In this document: one piece after another, positions 53,081 to 61,607 of the stretch | How the letters are laid out: the number at the start of each line of letters is the position of its first letter | How positions within the stretch are numbered: position 1 is the stretch's first letter | NCBI RefSeq assembly: GCF_023204835.1 | Contig: NZ_CP096270.1 | Coordinates: 186,001 to 250,000 of the forward strand | From: Salinarchaeum laminariae | GTDB lineage: Archaea > Halobacteriota > Halobacteria > Halobacteriales > Salinarchaeaceae | Reading direction: 5' to 3' | Length of the DNA stretch: 64,000 nt | Notes under the pieces: model-generated | The model's input: the letters and a program-made list of their open reading frames with translations, nothing else | What the model was told of the DNA's origin: nothing | Databases searched by the model: none | Program-made: the position numbers and the translations under genes

Positions 53081-53086
53081 TTATCC
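53081..53086 (+). promoter_or_regulatory. TATA element of cspA
   Basis: TTATCC at 53081-53086 lies 27-32 bp before ATG 53113. Confidence 0.5.
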
Positions 53087-53112
53087 GCGATCCGCGCCTC
53101 TCGTGAGTTGCA

Positions 53113-53307
53113 ATGGCATCCGGTACGGTTGACTTCTTCAACGACACAGGCGGTTACGGCTTCATCGAAACTGAGGACGCGGACGAGGACGTTTTCTTCC
53201 ACATGGAAGACGTTGGCGGCCCCGACCTCGAGGAAGGCCAAGAGATCGAATTCGAAATCGAACAGGCCCCCAAGGGCCCCCGCGCGACCAACGTCACCCG
53301 GCTGTAA
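53113..53307 (+). CDS. cspA: Cold-shock-domain protein
   Basis: A 64-residue single OB-fold RNA-binding protein. RNP-1-like GGYGFIET and RNP-2-like VFFHMEDV are present, with the start MASGTVDFFNDTG. It is very acidic for a CspA, as expected for a halophile. CspA-type proteins act as RNA chaperones; haloarchaea often carry several. It has its own TATA element. Confidence 0.95.
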   Translation: MASGTVDFFNDTGGYGFIETEDADEDVFFHMEDVGGPDLEEGQEIEFEIEQAPKGPRATNVTRL

Positions 53308-53578
53308 GGTTCGACGCTGAGCGCGATTCTTTCAGACGCAACCAACTCCCGAGCGACAGCGCTCTCCAGCGTGGAGGGCCGGCCCGTTGCTCGGCAGTCA
53401 CGTCTTCGTTCGACGACAGTCCCATCTCCGTTCGACGGCACCGCGCCGTCTAACGGCAGTTGTTCCGCCGAGCGATAGCGCCAGAATCAGAAGATGAAGC
53501 GGTCCCTATGAGGAACGCGTAGATCGAGTGCAACCACGAGACGGAGCAAAAATTCAGGAACGACCGCCGCCCGTCGAG

Positions 53579-54697
53579 TCAGGAGAACAGCACCGCCGTG
53601 ATCTTCGGCCGGACGAACGCGCTCAGGACCATCACCACGAGCGCGCCGAAGGGGAGCAGCCCGAACAACGCGAGCTCGGCGGCCAGCGGAACCTCGACCG
53701 CGGCCCCCGCTACGAGACCGACGAGGGGTCCGAGCACGGCGACCGGGTAGAGATACGTCGGCTTCCAGCCCGCGGAGAGCCGGGTGAGGTAGACGAGCAG
53801 GAAGACGACTGCCGGGAGCAACAGGGCGCCGAGCGCGAGCAGGATACCCCCGACGAGCACGGTCGTCTCAGGCGTCGAGCCTGCGATCAGTTCGCCGATC
53901 GTGGCGTCGTAGACGGTTGGGATCCCCTCCCGCTCGAACGCGGCGGAGAGTGCGCCGGTATCGGTGCCGGCAGCGCTGACGCGATCGGCCAGAGAACCGA
54001 ACGCGTCCGCATTGGCGGCGACGACGGCGCCGACGCCGGCCGCGTAGATCGCCATCACGAAGTACAGCAGTGGCCAGCCGATCGCCTTGCGCACCCTGTT
54101 GTGCCGGGCGACGAAGTCGACGATCGGATCGTCGGCGTAGGCGACGCTGCGCGCGGATGCGGTCGCGCCTGCGCCGTCGGACGCCGTTCGTTGGGCGTCG
54201 CTGCCAGAGGAGCCCGTCGATCCGGTGTTGGCGGAGCTCGTGGTCCCCGTGGAACTACCTCCGGAGCTGGAGGTGCGTCCCCCGCTGCTGGTCGACGTAG
54301 AGCCCGTCGAGGTGCTGCTCCCCGTGGACGACCCCGATGGCGTGCCCGTCGCAGTTCCACCGGTGGCCGTCGAGGTGCTGCTCGTACCGGGCGATCCGGT
54401 TCGGTTGCTGGACGACGAATCGCCCCCGGAGTCCGGCGCCCACTTGTCCGGATCCGGCAGGCCGGAGAGCCGCTTCGCGACGTAGTCGATGTGGCCCATC
54501 CGATCGTAGGCGTTGCGCTCGACGGGATCACCGAGCGTGTCGTAGGCCTTCTTCACCGCCGTGAACTGTGCGTTTGCGCGTGGATCGTCGTTGTGGTCGG
54601 GGTGGTACTCACGGACCTTCTCGCGGAACGCCGTCTTGATCTGATCCTGCGACGCGTCCCGGGGCACCTCGAGCAGCGCGTAAAAGTCATCCGCCAT
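53579..54697 (-). CDS. DnaJ-domain membrane protein
   Basis: A 372-residue protein from ATG 54697. Residues 4-70 form a J-domain with the HPD motif (EYHPDHNDDPRANAQFTAVK). A Ser/Thr/Gly-rich linker of about 100 residues follows, then three or four helices (AIGWPLLYFVMAIYAAGVGA, VLVGGILLALGALLLPAVVF, LALFGLLPFGALVVMVLSAF). It lacks the zinc and substrate domains of true DnaJ, so it is a membrane J-protein that would recruit DnaK locally. SD GGAGGGC (54705-54711) precedes the start. Confidence 0.9.
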   Translation of the reverse strand: MADDFYALLEVPRDASQDQIKTAFREKVREYHPDHNDDPRANAQFTAVKKAYDTLGDPVERNAYDRMGHIDYVAKRLSGLPDPDKWAPDSGGDSSSSNRTGSPGTSSTSTATGGTATGTPSGSSTGSSTSTGSTSTSSGGRTSSSGGSSTGTTSSANTGSTGSSGSDAQRTASDGAGATASARSVAYADDPIVDFVARHNRVRKAIGWPLLYFVMAIYAAGVGAVVAANADAFGSLADRVSAAGTDTGALSAAFEREGIPTVYDATIGELIAGSTPETTVLVGGILLALGALLLPAVVFLLVYLTRLSAGWKPTYLYPVAVLGPLVGLVAGAAVEVPLAAELALFGLLPFGALVVMVLSAFVRPKITAVLFS

Positions 54698-54736
54698 ACG
54701 AGATGCCCTCCATACCCAGCGGAAACGGGTCCAGGC

Positions 54737-54744
54737 TTATAATT
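54737..54744 (-). promoter_or_regulatory. TATA element of the J-protein gene
   Basis: AATTATAA on the minus strand, 40-47 bp before ATG 54697, gives a leader of about 14 nt that contains the SD GGAGGGC. Confidence 0.55.
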
Positions 54745-54815
54745 TCCCTGGGACGGCGTCGGGGTGCTTGCATTCCCGCCAATGCATCTGGAAAAATGAT
54801 GTGATCGACGAACTC

Positions 54816-56519
54816 TCAGTCGAACTCCGAGAGCGTGGTCTGATCTGGCGGCTGGCCGATCGGCTCTGGATCGGCGTGCTCGGCCGGGCCGTCGGACCAG
54901 ACCCGGTCGAGGACCGACTGCCCAGGCAGGTCGTCGGTGTGCACCGCCTCTTCGCGCCGGTCTCCGTCGGGCTGGGCCTCGGAGGACGGGGTCTCCGATA
55001 GCTGCTCTGCGGAGCGTTCCTGGGCGGTGGTCGATTCGGCAGATGGATCCGCAGACGAGGATCCGGCGCCGTCGCTGTATGAGGTGAGATCAGGTACGTC
55101 CGGTTCCTCATCGTTCGCGGTGCCGAGGGTCCCAGTGATGTCGTCGCTGCCGGGGCCCCCAGTAGCGTCGTCTGTACCGACGGTCCCAGAAGTGTCGTCG
55201 GTGCCGAGGGCGCCACCGGTGTCATCCGCGTCGACGATTCCGGCGGTGCCATCGGCGCCGTTCCCTACAGCTGTCTCCGACGCGTTCGCATCGAGCCCGT
55301 CCGCCGATTGCTCGCCGTCCCAGCCGCCAAGCGTCGATTGGTCCGCGTCCGCGAAGGAGAGATTGGACACGCGCACGCCGACCTTTCTTGGCGTCTCGTC
55401 GTCGAACTCTGTGAGTAGATCGAGCGCCACCTCCTCGACGAGGTCGGGATCGTCGACGGGACCGGGGAGGGATCGCGCCCTCGTGTTCACGTCGAAGGGC
55501 GGGAGCACGACCTTGATCCCGATCGTCCGGTAGAGGGCGGCTTTCGACCGAGCGCGGTCGGCGACGGCTTCGCCGAGCGCACGAATGCGTTCCTCGACTG
55601 CGGCGTAGTCGTCCTCCGGATCGCCGAAGGAGGACTCCCGCGAGAGGCTCTTCGGGCGGCCGCGTGGCTCGACGCTGCGAGGGTCGACGCCGCGGGCTCG
55701 CTCGTGGAGTTCGCCGCCGCGATCGCCCCACTGCTCGACGACCCACTCCCTGTCGGCGTCGGCGAGGTCAGCGACGGTCTCGATGCCGTGTTCGCGGAGG
55801 GTTCGCGCCGTCACCGGGCCGATCCCGTGGAGTTCGTCGATCGGGAGCGGTGCCAGAAACGACGCGACCTCACCCGGCTCGACGACGACCAGCCCGTCGG
55901 GCTTGTCGTGGTCGGAGGCCACCTTCGCGGCGTGCATGGTCGGCGCGACGCCGACGCTCGCTGTGAGACCGACCTCGCGGTCGATTCGCTGTTTGACGTG
56001 CCGGGCGAACCCCTCGACGACCGACCAGTCGGTGCGCTCGGTGACGTCGAGATACGCCTCGTCGATCGACACCTCGCGGACGGTCTCCGCACAGTCGTGG
56101 AGAATCTCCTTGACGTCGGCGGCGGTCGACTCGTAGTAGCTCATGTCGACGGGCCGGTAGTGGCCGAGTGGCTCGTCGGGATCGCCGTCTCCGGCCGCGG
56201 AATCTGGCTCCTCCTCCTCCTCGGACTGCTCCTCGTCTTCTCTCTCCGCCGTCGCTACGCGAGGAAGTCGCTCCAGTGCCGTCGAGATCGCCTGCGCGCT
56301 CTCGACGCCGTGTTTGCGAGCCTCGTAGCTCGCGGTGGCGACGGCGCCGTCGGGCTGGCCGGCTTCATAGCCCATCCCGACGACGACCGGTTCGCCCTCG
56401 AGAGCGGGCTCGCGGAGGCGCTCACAGGCCGCGTAGAAACAGTCGAGATCGACGTGGACGACGATCCGCTCCTCGTCGTCGCCGGTCTCGACCCCCGGGA
56501 GCGTCGTCCCCTGCTGCAC
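54816..56519 (-). CDS. dpo4: DNA polymerase IV / Y-family (Dpo4-like)
   Basis: A 567-residue translesion polymerase. The chosen start is GTG 56519 (VQQGTTLPGVETGDDEERI); no ATG is near, and the longer frame upstream runs antisense to nirK. Palm residues: Asp in IVVHVDLDCFYAACERL and Asp-Glu in VSIDEAYLDVTE. Other motifs: GVESAQAISTALERLP and SVGVAPTMHAAKVASD. A Glu-rich insert splits the fingers region (EDEEQSEEEEEPDSAAG). The C-terminal tail has four 9-residue repeats and ends with the PCNA-binding box QTTLSEFD. Confidence 0.93.
   Translation of the reverse strand: MQQGTTLPGVETGDDEERIVVHVDLDCFYAACERLREPALEGEPVVVGMGYEAGQPDGAVATASYEARKHGVESAQAISTALERLPRVATAEREDEEQSEEEEEPDSAAGDGDPDEPLGHYRPVDMSYYESTAADVKEILHDCAETVREVSIDEAYLDVTERTDWSVVEGFARHVKQRIDREVGLTASVGVAPTMHAAKVASDHDKPDGLVVVEPGEVASFLAPLPIDELHGIGPVTARTLREHGIETVADLADADREWVVEQWGDRGGELHERARGVDPRSVEPRGRPKSLSRESSFGDPEDDYAAVEERIRALGEAVADRARSKAALYRTIGIKVVLPPFDVNTRARSLPGPVDDPDLVEEVALDLLTEFDDETPRKVGVRVSNLSFADADQSTLGGWDGEQSADGLDANASETAVGNGADGTAGIVDADDTGGALGTDDTSGTVGTDDATGGPGSDDITGTLGTANDEEPDVPDLTSYSDGAGSSSADPSAESTTAQERSAEQLSETPSSEAQPDGDRREEAVHTDDLPGQSVLDRVWSDGPAEHADPEPIGQPPDQTTLSEFD
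55119..55226 (-). repeat. 27-bp tandem repeat, four units, in the Dpo4 linker
   Basis: Units at 55119-55145, 55146-55172, 55173-55199 and 55200-55226 are exactly 27 bp each. They code for DDTGGALGT, DDTSGTVGT, DDATGGPGS and DDITGTLGT between catalytic part and PCNA box. Confidence 0.85.
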
Positions 56520-56846
56520 GCTGGATCGTTCGTCGTACGTCCCGGTTACTCTGTCGGTCGTTGCAGTCCGGCCCGTCGGTGAGTCCCCGGTCGACAGTCG
56601 ACCGTCCAGGCAGACCGCTTCGGTGCCACTGCGGTAGGTCGCTCTATTGTGAACTGGGGCGCCGAACTCGTTCGACCGCGAACGGCCACCTGCGGAACAA
56701 TTCCGGCCGGTTCGACGAGTATCGATCGTCGTTCTCAGTATCTGAAGATCCGGTGAACATCTCCGGGTAACGGATCGGGATTCGAGAACTAGCAGCCCCG
56801 GTATATGGGCAGGAGCACCCAGATATAGATGTAGAGGTGACCACCC
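56520..56846. promoter_or_regulatory. Divergent region between dpo4 and nirK
   Basis: TATAT at 56802-56806 is the likely nirK TATA element, giving a leader that contains SD AGAGGTG (56833-56839) eight bases before ATG 56847. Around it is the dyad TATATGGGC ... ACCCAGATATA (about 56802-56826). CGAACTCGTTCG, a perfect 12-bp palindrome, lies at 56663-56674. Confidence 0.45.
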
Positions 56847-57929
56847 ATGGAATTCCCAGATAGCTCCCGGCGGGGTATGATGACGGCACTCGGCGCTGGC
56901 GCAGCGCTCGGGCTGGCTGGCTGTATCTCGGCGCCCGAAGAGGGCTCCGTCAGCGCGAACGATACGGAGGCCCAGGACGAGGAACTCGACGCGGCCAAAA
57001 CCACGGACGTCGATCGCGTCGCAGCGGACCCGACCGACGTTCCCGATCCGATCAACCGGTCCAGTTCGGTCGAACACGACGTCACGCTGACGACCCAGGA
57101 GGTGACCGCAGAGCTCGAGCCCGGCGTCACGTTCGACTTCATGACGTTCGAGGGACGCGTCCCCGGGCCGATGATCCGGGTCCGTCGCGGCGACACGGTG
57201 AATCTTACCCTCGAGAGCGAGGATGCGAACAGCCTGCCCCACAACATCGACTTCCACGCGGTCTACGGGCCGGGCGGCGGCGCGGAGGACACCACGATCG
57301 GCCCCGGCGAGTCCGCCACGATCAGCTTCCAGGCGATGTACCCGGGCGTCCACATCTACCACTGCGCGGTGAGCAACATGGACCAGCACATCAGCGCCGG
57401 GATGTACGGCGCGATCCTGGTCGAGCCCGAGGACGGGCTGCCGGAGGTCGATCGAGAGCTGTACTTCGGCCAGAACGAGATCTACACGAACGGCGACGCC
57501 GGACAGGAGGGCCACCACAAATTCGACTTCGAGGCGATGAAGAAGGAGGAGCCGACCTACGTGACGTTCAACGGCGAGCCCCACGCATTCACGGGCGACC
57601 GCTACGGCCCGATCGAAGTGGAGCAGGACGAGAGCGTCCGGATCTTCCTCTCCAACGGTGGGCCGAACCTCGCCAGCTCCTGGCACGCGATCGGCAACGT
57701 CTGGACGAAGCTCTACCGGGACGGCTCGCTCGCGAGCGAGCCCGACAAGTACGTCGAGACCTGCCCGGTGCGACCGGGGACGGTCGCCGCCGCGGAGATC
57801 GACACGCCGGTTCCACAGCCGATCAAGATCGTCGACCACTCGCTCACGCGCGCGGCACGCAAGGGTGCCCTCGGCGTGATCCAGGTCAACGGGGAAGAGC
57901 GGCCGGAGATCTTCAACCCGAACCCGTAG
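56847..57929 (+). CDS. nirK: Copper nitrite reductase
   Basis: NirK reduces nitrite to NO. The 360-residue precursor has a Tat signal (SSRRGMMTALGAGAALGLAG, lipobox LAGC with Cys26). Type 1 copper: His in LPHNIDFH, Cys in HIYHCAVSN, His in MDQHISAG, Met in AGMYG. Type 2 copper: the second His of NIDFH, His before Cys in YHC, and His in SSWHAIGN; the catalytic Asp is in NID. The lipid anchor would hold it at the outer membrane face. Starts at ATG 56847. Confidence 0.97.
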   Translation: MEFPDSSRRGMMTALGAGAALGLAGCISAPEEGSVSANDTEAQDEELDAAKTTDVDRVAADPTDVPDPINRSSSVEHDVTLTTQEVTAELEPGVTFDFMTFEGRVPGPMIRVRRGDTVNLTLESEDANSLPHNIDFHAVYGPGGGAEDTTIGPGESATISFQAMYPGVHIYHCAVSNMDQHISAGMYGAILVEPEDGLPEVDRELYFGQNEIYTNGDAGQEGHHKFDFEAMKKEEPTYVTFNGEPHAFTGDRYGPIEVEQDESVRIFLSNGGPNLASSWHAIGNVWTKLYRDGSLASEPDKYVETCPVRPGTVAAAEIDTPVPQPIKIVDHSLTRAARKGALGVIQVNGEERPEIFNPNP

Positions 57930-58010
57930 GGCAGCACCGACCCCCGGCGGCGCCGTTCGCGGCCGGTCGAGACGAAAACACCGATAACGGTGGCCGCGTA
58001 ACGACGGCCC

Positions 58011-58646
58011 GTGTGGTCGTCCATCAAGCGTGACGCCGCCAGCGGGCTCATCGTCCTGACGCCCCTGTTCGCGACGGCCTATACGCTCTGGTGGATCTTC
58101 CAGTTCGTCGCGGGCGTACCGCTGATGGGAGCGATCGCCCGACGGATCACCGTGCTACAGGTACTCGACCCCGCGATCGCACGAGTGCTCCTGACGATCG
58201 GACTGCTGTTTGGCGCACTCGTCTTTGCCTCCTGGCTGATGCGCACCAAACTCGGACCGTTCCTCGACGCCCGGGTCGAGGCCAGCTTCAACCACCTCCC
58301 CGGATTCCGCGTCATCTACAACGCTTCCAAGATCGCCATGGAGACCGTCGTCGACGAGGACGTGGATCTCACCTCTCCCGCGAAGGTCGAGCTCTGGAAC
58401 GAGGCCAGGATGACCGCGTTTCCGACTGGCCGTGACACTGAGGACGGCCGGACGACGGTGTTCGTCCCCGCCTCGCCGGTGATCTTCGTCGGCTGGGTCA
58501 TCGAACTGGACGAGTCGCGGATCATCCCCGCCGACGAGTCCGTCGAGGACGCGCTCATACGGGTGATCTCCGCGGGGTTTGCCGAGCGCTCCGAGCCGCC
58601 GAGCGAGGCGGACGCGCGTGCGGTCGAAGCCGACGGCGAAGCCTGA
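58011..58646 (+). CDS. DUF502 family membrane protein
   Basis: A 211-residue protein starting at GTG 58011 (MWSSIKRDAASGLIVLTPLF). Two helices (GLIVLTPLFATAYTLWWIFQ; ARVLLTIGLLFGALVFASWL) are followed by the family motif region HLPGFRVIYNASKIAMETVV and VFVPASPVIFVGWVIELDES. DUF502 has no settled role; some link it to cell-envelope stress. It lies 81 bp after nirK on the same strand and may share its transcript. Confidence 0.9.
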   Translation: MWSSIKRDAASGLIVLTPLFATAYTLWWIFQFVAGVPLMGAIARRITVLQVLDPAIARVLLTIGLLFGALVFASWLMRTKLGPFLDARVEASFNHLPGFRVIYNASKIAMETVVDEDVDLTSPAKVELWNEARMTAFPTGRDTEDGRTTVFVPASPVIFVGWVIELDESRIIPADESVEDALIRVISAGFAERSEPPSEADARAVEADGEA

Positions 58647-58755
58647 TTCGAGTTGAACCCCGCGTCGAGTCCGTAACGAATCCAAAGCTGAGGCCGAGCC
58701 GAAGGCCAATTCGAGTCGAATCAGCGCCGAGTCCGAGCTGAGTCCGAACCGCCGC

Positions 58756-59772
58756 TCACTCCTCGAGGAATGCCGCAACTGCCTCTCGCGTCGGTAGCGC
58801 TTCCATCGCACCACGCTCGGTCGTCGATATCGCCGCGACGGCGTTGGCGAACGCCAGTGCGTCCGCGAGCGGTCGGTCGTCGCTGGCAGTTCCGGTGGCG
58901 TCCGTCTCGGCGGTCTCCGTTCCGTCGGTTTCCGTGCCGACTCCGACGAGCGCACGGATCAGTCCCGCAGTGAAGGCGTCGCCGGCGCCGGTGTCGTCGA
59001 TCGCCTCGATTTCGTAGCCGCCGTGGTCCGAGGTGGCCGAACCCCACGGGGCGTCGTGGGTCGCGACAGCGAGGGATCCCGCCTCGCCGAGCGTCGAGAC
59101 CACGGTGTGTGGAGCGCCGGCAGTCGCGTCCTCGGCGAGTGTCGCAGGATCGTCGCCGTCGTACCCGAGCGTGCGGAGCTCTGCCGGCGTCGCGATCAGC
59201 ACGTCCGTGTGCTCGATCGCCCAGCCACAGACCGCAGCGAGCTCCGCGTCGTTGCCCCAGAGCTCCGGGCGGACGTTCGGGTCGAAAGAGACGGTACAGT
59301 CCGCCTCGGCGGCGCGTTCGAGGAGATCGAGCGTCGCGCTCCGTGCAGGTTCGTCGGCGAGCGTGACGCCGCCGGCGTGGACCCACGGCGTGCTCTCGAG
59401 CGTCTGGTCGGGGACGGTGCCGACCTGCAGCCGCGTATCCGCCGTCTCGTCGCGGTAAAAGGTGAACCGCGGGCCGACGTCAGCACCGCTGACGAACGCG
59501 AGCGAGGTGGCGGCGTCCTGGTCGTGCTCGACCAACCGCTCGGAGACGCCCTCACGTTCGAGCCGTGCAGCGAGGAACTCGCCGAAGGGGTCCGCGCCGA
59601 CGCGCGTCCAGAACAGCGGCGGCCGGCCGAGTCGCGAGAGGCCGACGGAGACGTTCGCGGGCGCGCCGCCAGCCCTGCGGTCGAAGGACTCGACGTCGGC
59701 GAGCGGATCGTCCGTCCCAGGCACGAAGTCGATCAGGCTCTCGCCGGCGACGAGCGGCGGCGTATCCGTCAT
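58756..59772 (-). CDS. PfkB family sugar kinase
   Basis: A 338-residue ribokinase-fold kinase; the start chosen is ATG 59772 (MTDTPPLVAGESLIDFVPG), with an alternative 14 codons earlier at 59814. Family motifs: GGAPANVSVGLSRLG at the N-terminus and the catalytic DDTGAGDAFTAGL with general-base Asp. An acidic Thr/Glu insert (GTETDGTETAETDATGTA) lies near residue 280. It resembles fructokinase or 2-keto-3-deoxygluconate kinase; which, is not decidable here. Confidence 0.9.
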   Translation of the reverse strand: MTDTPPLVAGESLIDFVPGTDDPLADVESFDRRAGGAPANVSVGLSRLGRPPLFWTRVGADPFGEFLAARLEREGVSERLVEHDQDAATSLAFVSGADVGPRFTFYRDETADTRLQVGTVPDQTLESTPWVHAGGVTLADEPARSATLDLLERAAEADCTVSFDPNVRPELWGNDAELAAVCGWAIEHTDVLIATPAELRTLGYDGDDPATLAEDATAGAPHTVVSTLGEAGSLAVATHDAPWGSATSDHGGYEIEAIDDTGAGDAFTAGLIRALVGVGTETDGTETAETDATGTASDDRPLADALAFANAVAAISTTERGAMEALPTREAVAAFLEE

Positions 59773-60101
59773 GATCGGTGTGTCTGCGGGCCCGCGTGAT
59801 GAATCGCTCGTCATACCGCCGGATGCAGCGTGCGGTCCTCAGGAGGGGAAGGAACACGTCCAGCAGCCAAGAGGAACGCCCAGTACGTTCTCGGACCGGC
59901 TCGTAACGACTCGTCCCGACTCGGAAGAGATCGAAAGGGATCGGAACGAAACGGCAGCAGTCCGGCGATCTGCGGGCAGGAAATCGGATTCGATGATGCA
60001 ACCATCTCTTCCAGTATCGTGAATATATCTTTCAGTAGAGCGAACATCCCTTTTCTGAAGGTGAATCTTTAAGTGGGATGCCACCGTAGCTAGAGTTGCA
60101 C
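59773..60101. promoter_or_regulatory. Intergenic region before dpsA
   Basis: CTTTAAG (about 60067-60073) is the dpsA TATA element, 29-35 bp before ATG 60102. Upstream, TTCAG (60031-60035) and CTGAA (60055-60059) are inverted copies 19 bp apart. A divergent AT-rich ATATATC (about 60024-60030) might serve the kinase gene. An AT-rich block like this is unusual in the window. Confidence 0.45.
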
Positions 60102-60650
60102 ATGAGTACCCAGAAGACCGTCCGCCAGGAGGCCGGCACCGTCGAGGGCAGCGAAGCGCTCCGTATGCCCGCAGACAAGGCCGAGGAGATCGTCGAGGCC
60201 CTCCAGACCGACCTCGCGGACACGTACGTCCTCTACCACCAGCTGAAGAAGCACCACTGGCTCGTCGAGGGCGCCGAGTTCCGCGACCTCCACCTGTTCC
60301 TCGGCGACGCAGCCATGGACGCCGAGGAAGCAGCCGACGTGCTCGCCGAGCGCGTGCAGGCCCTCGGCGGCGTCCCGCTCTCCGGCGGCGCCACCTTCGA
60401 GGAGCACGCAACGATCGAGCCCGAGGACGACGACGCCTACGACATCCGGACGTCCCTCCACCACGACATGGAGCTGTACGGCGACGTCATCGAGTCCCTC
60501 CGCGAGCACATCGCGCTCGCGAACAACCTCGGCGATTACGCCACCGAGGAGGAGCTGCGCGAGATCCTCGAGACGACCGAGGAGCACGCCCACCACATCG
60601 AGCACTACCTCGAGGACGACACCCTCGTCTTCGAGGGCGCGATGGAGTAA
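60102..60650 (+). CDS. dpsA: DNA-protecting ferritin-like protein
   Basis: DpsA oxidises and stores iron and protects DNA from hydroxyl radicals. The 182-residue protein has the same length as Halobacterium DpsA. It starts at ATG 60102 (MSTQKTVRQEAGTVEGSEAL). The ferroxidase centre is visible in LYHQLKKHHWLVEGAEFRDLHLFLGDA (split: YHQLKKHHWLVEG, EFRDLHLFLGDAA) and later Glu/His in TTEEHAHHIEHYLEDD. Iron-dependent control is likely by analogy to Halobacterium. Confidence 0.97.
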   Translation: MSTQKTVRQEAGTVEGSEALRMPADKAEEIVEALQTDLADTYVLYHQLKKHHWLVEGAEFRDLHLFLGDAAMDAEEAADVLAERVQALGGVPLSGGATFEEHATIEPEDDDAYDIRTSLHHDMELYGDVIESLREHIALANNLGDYATEEELREILETTEEHAHHIEHYLEDDTLVFEGAME

Positions 60651-61057
60651 GGCTCCGCACCAACTGCAGCTTTTTCGTCGTTCACGCGATCCATAGCGTC
60701 GGCTATCGCGTTTCAGATCGTTAGAGGAGGAATCTGCTAGACCCGTCTGCTTGGGGAATGCAGTTTGAGGTCAGAGATTCTATCGTTTCAAGAGGTTCCG
60801 AAAGCCCCCGGAGCGCTCGATGACCCGGGGCTCGTTGCGCTCCTCATTCGTTCGCTCAGCTCACTCACTGCGGTGCTAATGTCGCCCGGGGACAACCGAA
60901 CCGCCCGGCCCCTTTCGATGTCCCACCCCGCTCCGCACCGCCGACCGCGACCTCGTCCTCCCCAACCTCCTCCCTTGCTTCGCTCGGTCGTCCCTCGCAC
61001 GCTACACGGCTGTTGACACAGCCGCGAAACGCGCGCCACCGCTCACCACCGTACGTA
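60651..61057. other. Intergenic region with terminator and dispersed GC repeat
   Basis: A T-run (GCTTTTTCG, about 60668-60676) ends dpsA. From about 60815 to 60985 the sequence is a GC-rich segment similar to 49722-49845 (CTCACTGCGG, CCCGGCCCCTTTC, TTGCTTCGCTCGGTCGT). No gene is supported. Confidence 0.45.
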
Positions 61058-61282
61058 GCTCAATTGAGCAAACTACCGGGTGGGACTGAGCGAGATCGAA
61101 GATCTCGCGAGGCACGGAAGAGCTCCGCTCTTCCGGTACTCCGGAAGGGGCCGACCGCTCGTCGATCCTAACGACGCAAGCACCGCAGGCCGGAGACCGA
61201 GGAGCGCAGCGAGTTAGGATCGTCGAGCGGGAGGGGCTGTCGCGGGCGTGGCCCGCGACGTCGGGAGACCTCCGGTCTCCCG
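61058..61282. repeat. Array of perfect palindromes and hairpins
   Basis: Consecutive perfect stems: GCTCAATTGAGC (61058-61069); CGAGATC-GAA-GATCTCG (61091-61107); GGAAGAG-CTCCG-CTCTTCC (61116-61134); CTTCCGG-TACT-CCGGAAG (61130-61147); a 17-bp inverted pair with one mismatch at 61156-61172 and 61213-61229; GTCGCGGGC-GTG-GCCCGCGAC (61239-61259); CGGGAGACC-TCC-GGTCTCCCG (61262-61282). No coding explanation is convincing. Confidence 0.85.
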
Positions 61283-61419
61283 GAATCCGTACCTGTTTGC
61301 TGTGCTGTGCGATCTACCTTGAACTGCGTTCTCTGGCAGTCGATATAATCGCACACAGAAAGGTCGCGAAGGAGAGCCGGCTGATCGAGACGAACAACGA
61401 TCCGAAGACCGAATCCGCG

Positions 61420-61581
61420 CTATCGCTGGACGTCGACGGTGAGGTCGGTGCCGATCCAGCCGTCGGGATTGTCTCGTTCGGAGAAGACAGTACGGCCCGG
61501 GCAGCTCTCTGCCATGCAGATCTCGGTCGACTCCCCCTCCGCGTCAGCAGTGACAGACTCGTTCGCGTCGACTGATTCCAT
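61420..61581 (-). CDS. 53-residue protein with CxxxxC pair
   Basis: A small protein from ATG 61581: MESVDANESVTADAEGESTE leads to ICMAESCPGRTVFSERDNPD and ends GWIGTDLTVDVQR. The two cysteines (Cys22, Cys27) in CMAESC, the C-P-G-R-T-V-F turn and the D-G-W-I-x-T-D tail recur in haloarchaeal small proteins as I remember them, but I know no name or function. Codon usage is haloarchaeal and the minus-strand CTTTAGG (about 61603-61610) is a TATA element 22-29 bp upstream, overlapped by a DtxR-like dyad. That suggests iron-regulated expression. Confidence 0.75.
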   Translation of the reverse strand: MESVDANESVTADAEGESTEICMAESCPGRTVFSERDNPDGWIGTDLTVDVQR

Positions 61582-61593
61582 CTATGGAAGAAG

Positions 61594-61607
61594 TTAGGCC
61601 CGCCTAA
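61594..61607 (-). promoter_or_regulatory. DtxR/SirR-like dyad over the small-protein promoter
   Basis: TTAGGC-CC-GCCTAA is a perfect dyad at 61594-61607, close to the DtxR/IdeR consensus of metal-dependent regulators. It overlaps the presumed TATA element of the 53-residue gene, fitting repression. A partial second copy TTGGTACGCCTAA lies at 61621-61633. Confidence 0.6.

Noticed and set aside
56663-56674. CGAACTCGTTCG palindrome as an anaerobic regulator site for nirK
   Set aside because: It is about 130 bp before the presumed TATA element, and no matching copy stands at norB.
56520-57839. 440-codon N-terminal extension of the polymerase IV frame
   Set aside because: It runs antisense to nirK, whose copper ligands are complete. 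Polymerase homology begins just after GTG 56519.
60788-61039. 83-residue minus frame after dpsA
   Set aside because: Gly/Arg/Ser-rich product of the same repeat class; no coding signature.
61297-61575. 92-residue plus frame opposite the small protein
   Set aside because: The minus frame has the better codon bias, a TATA element and conserved-looking Cys motif.
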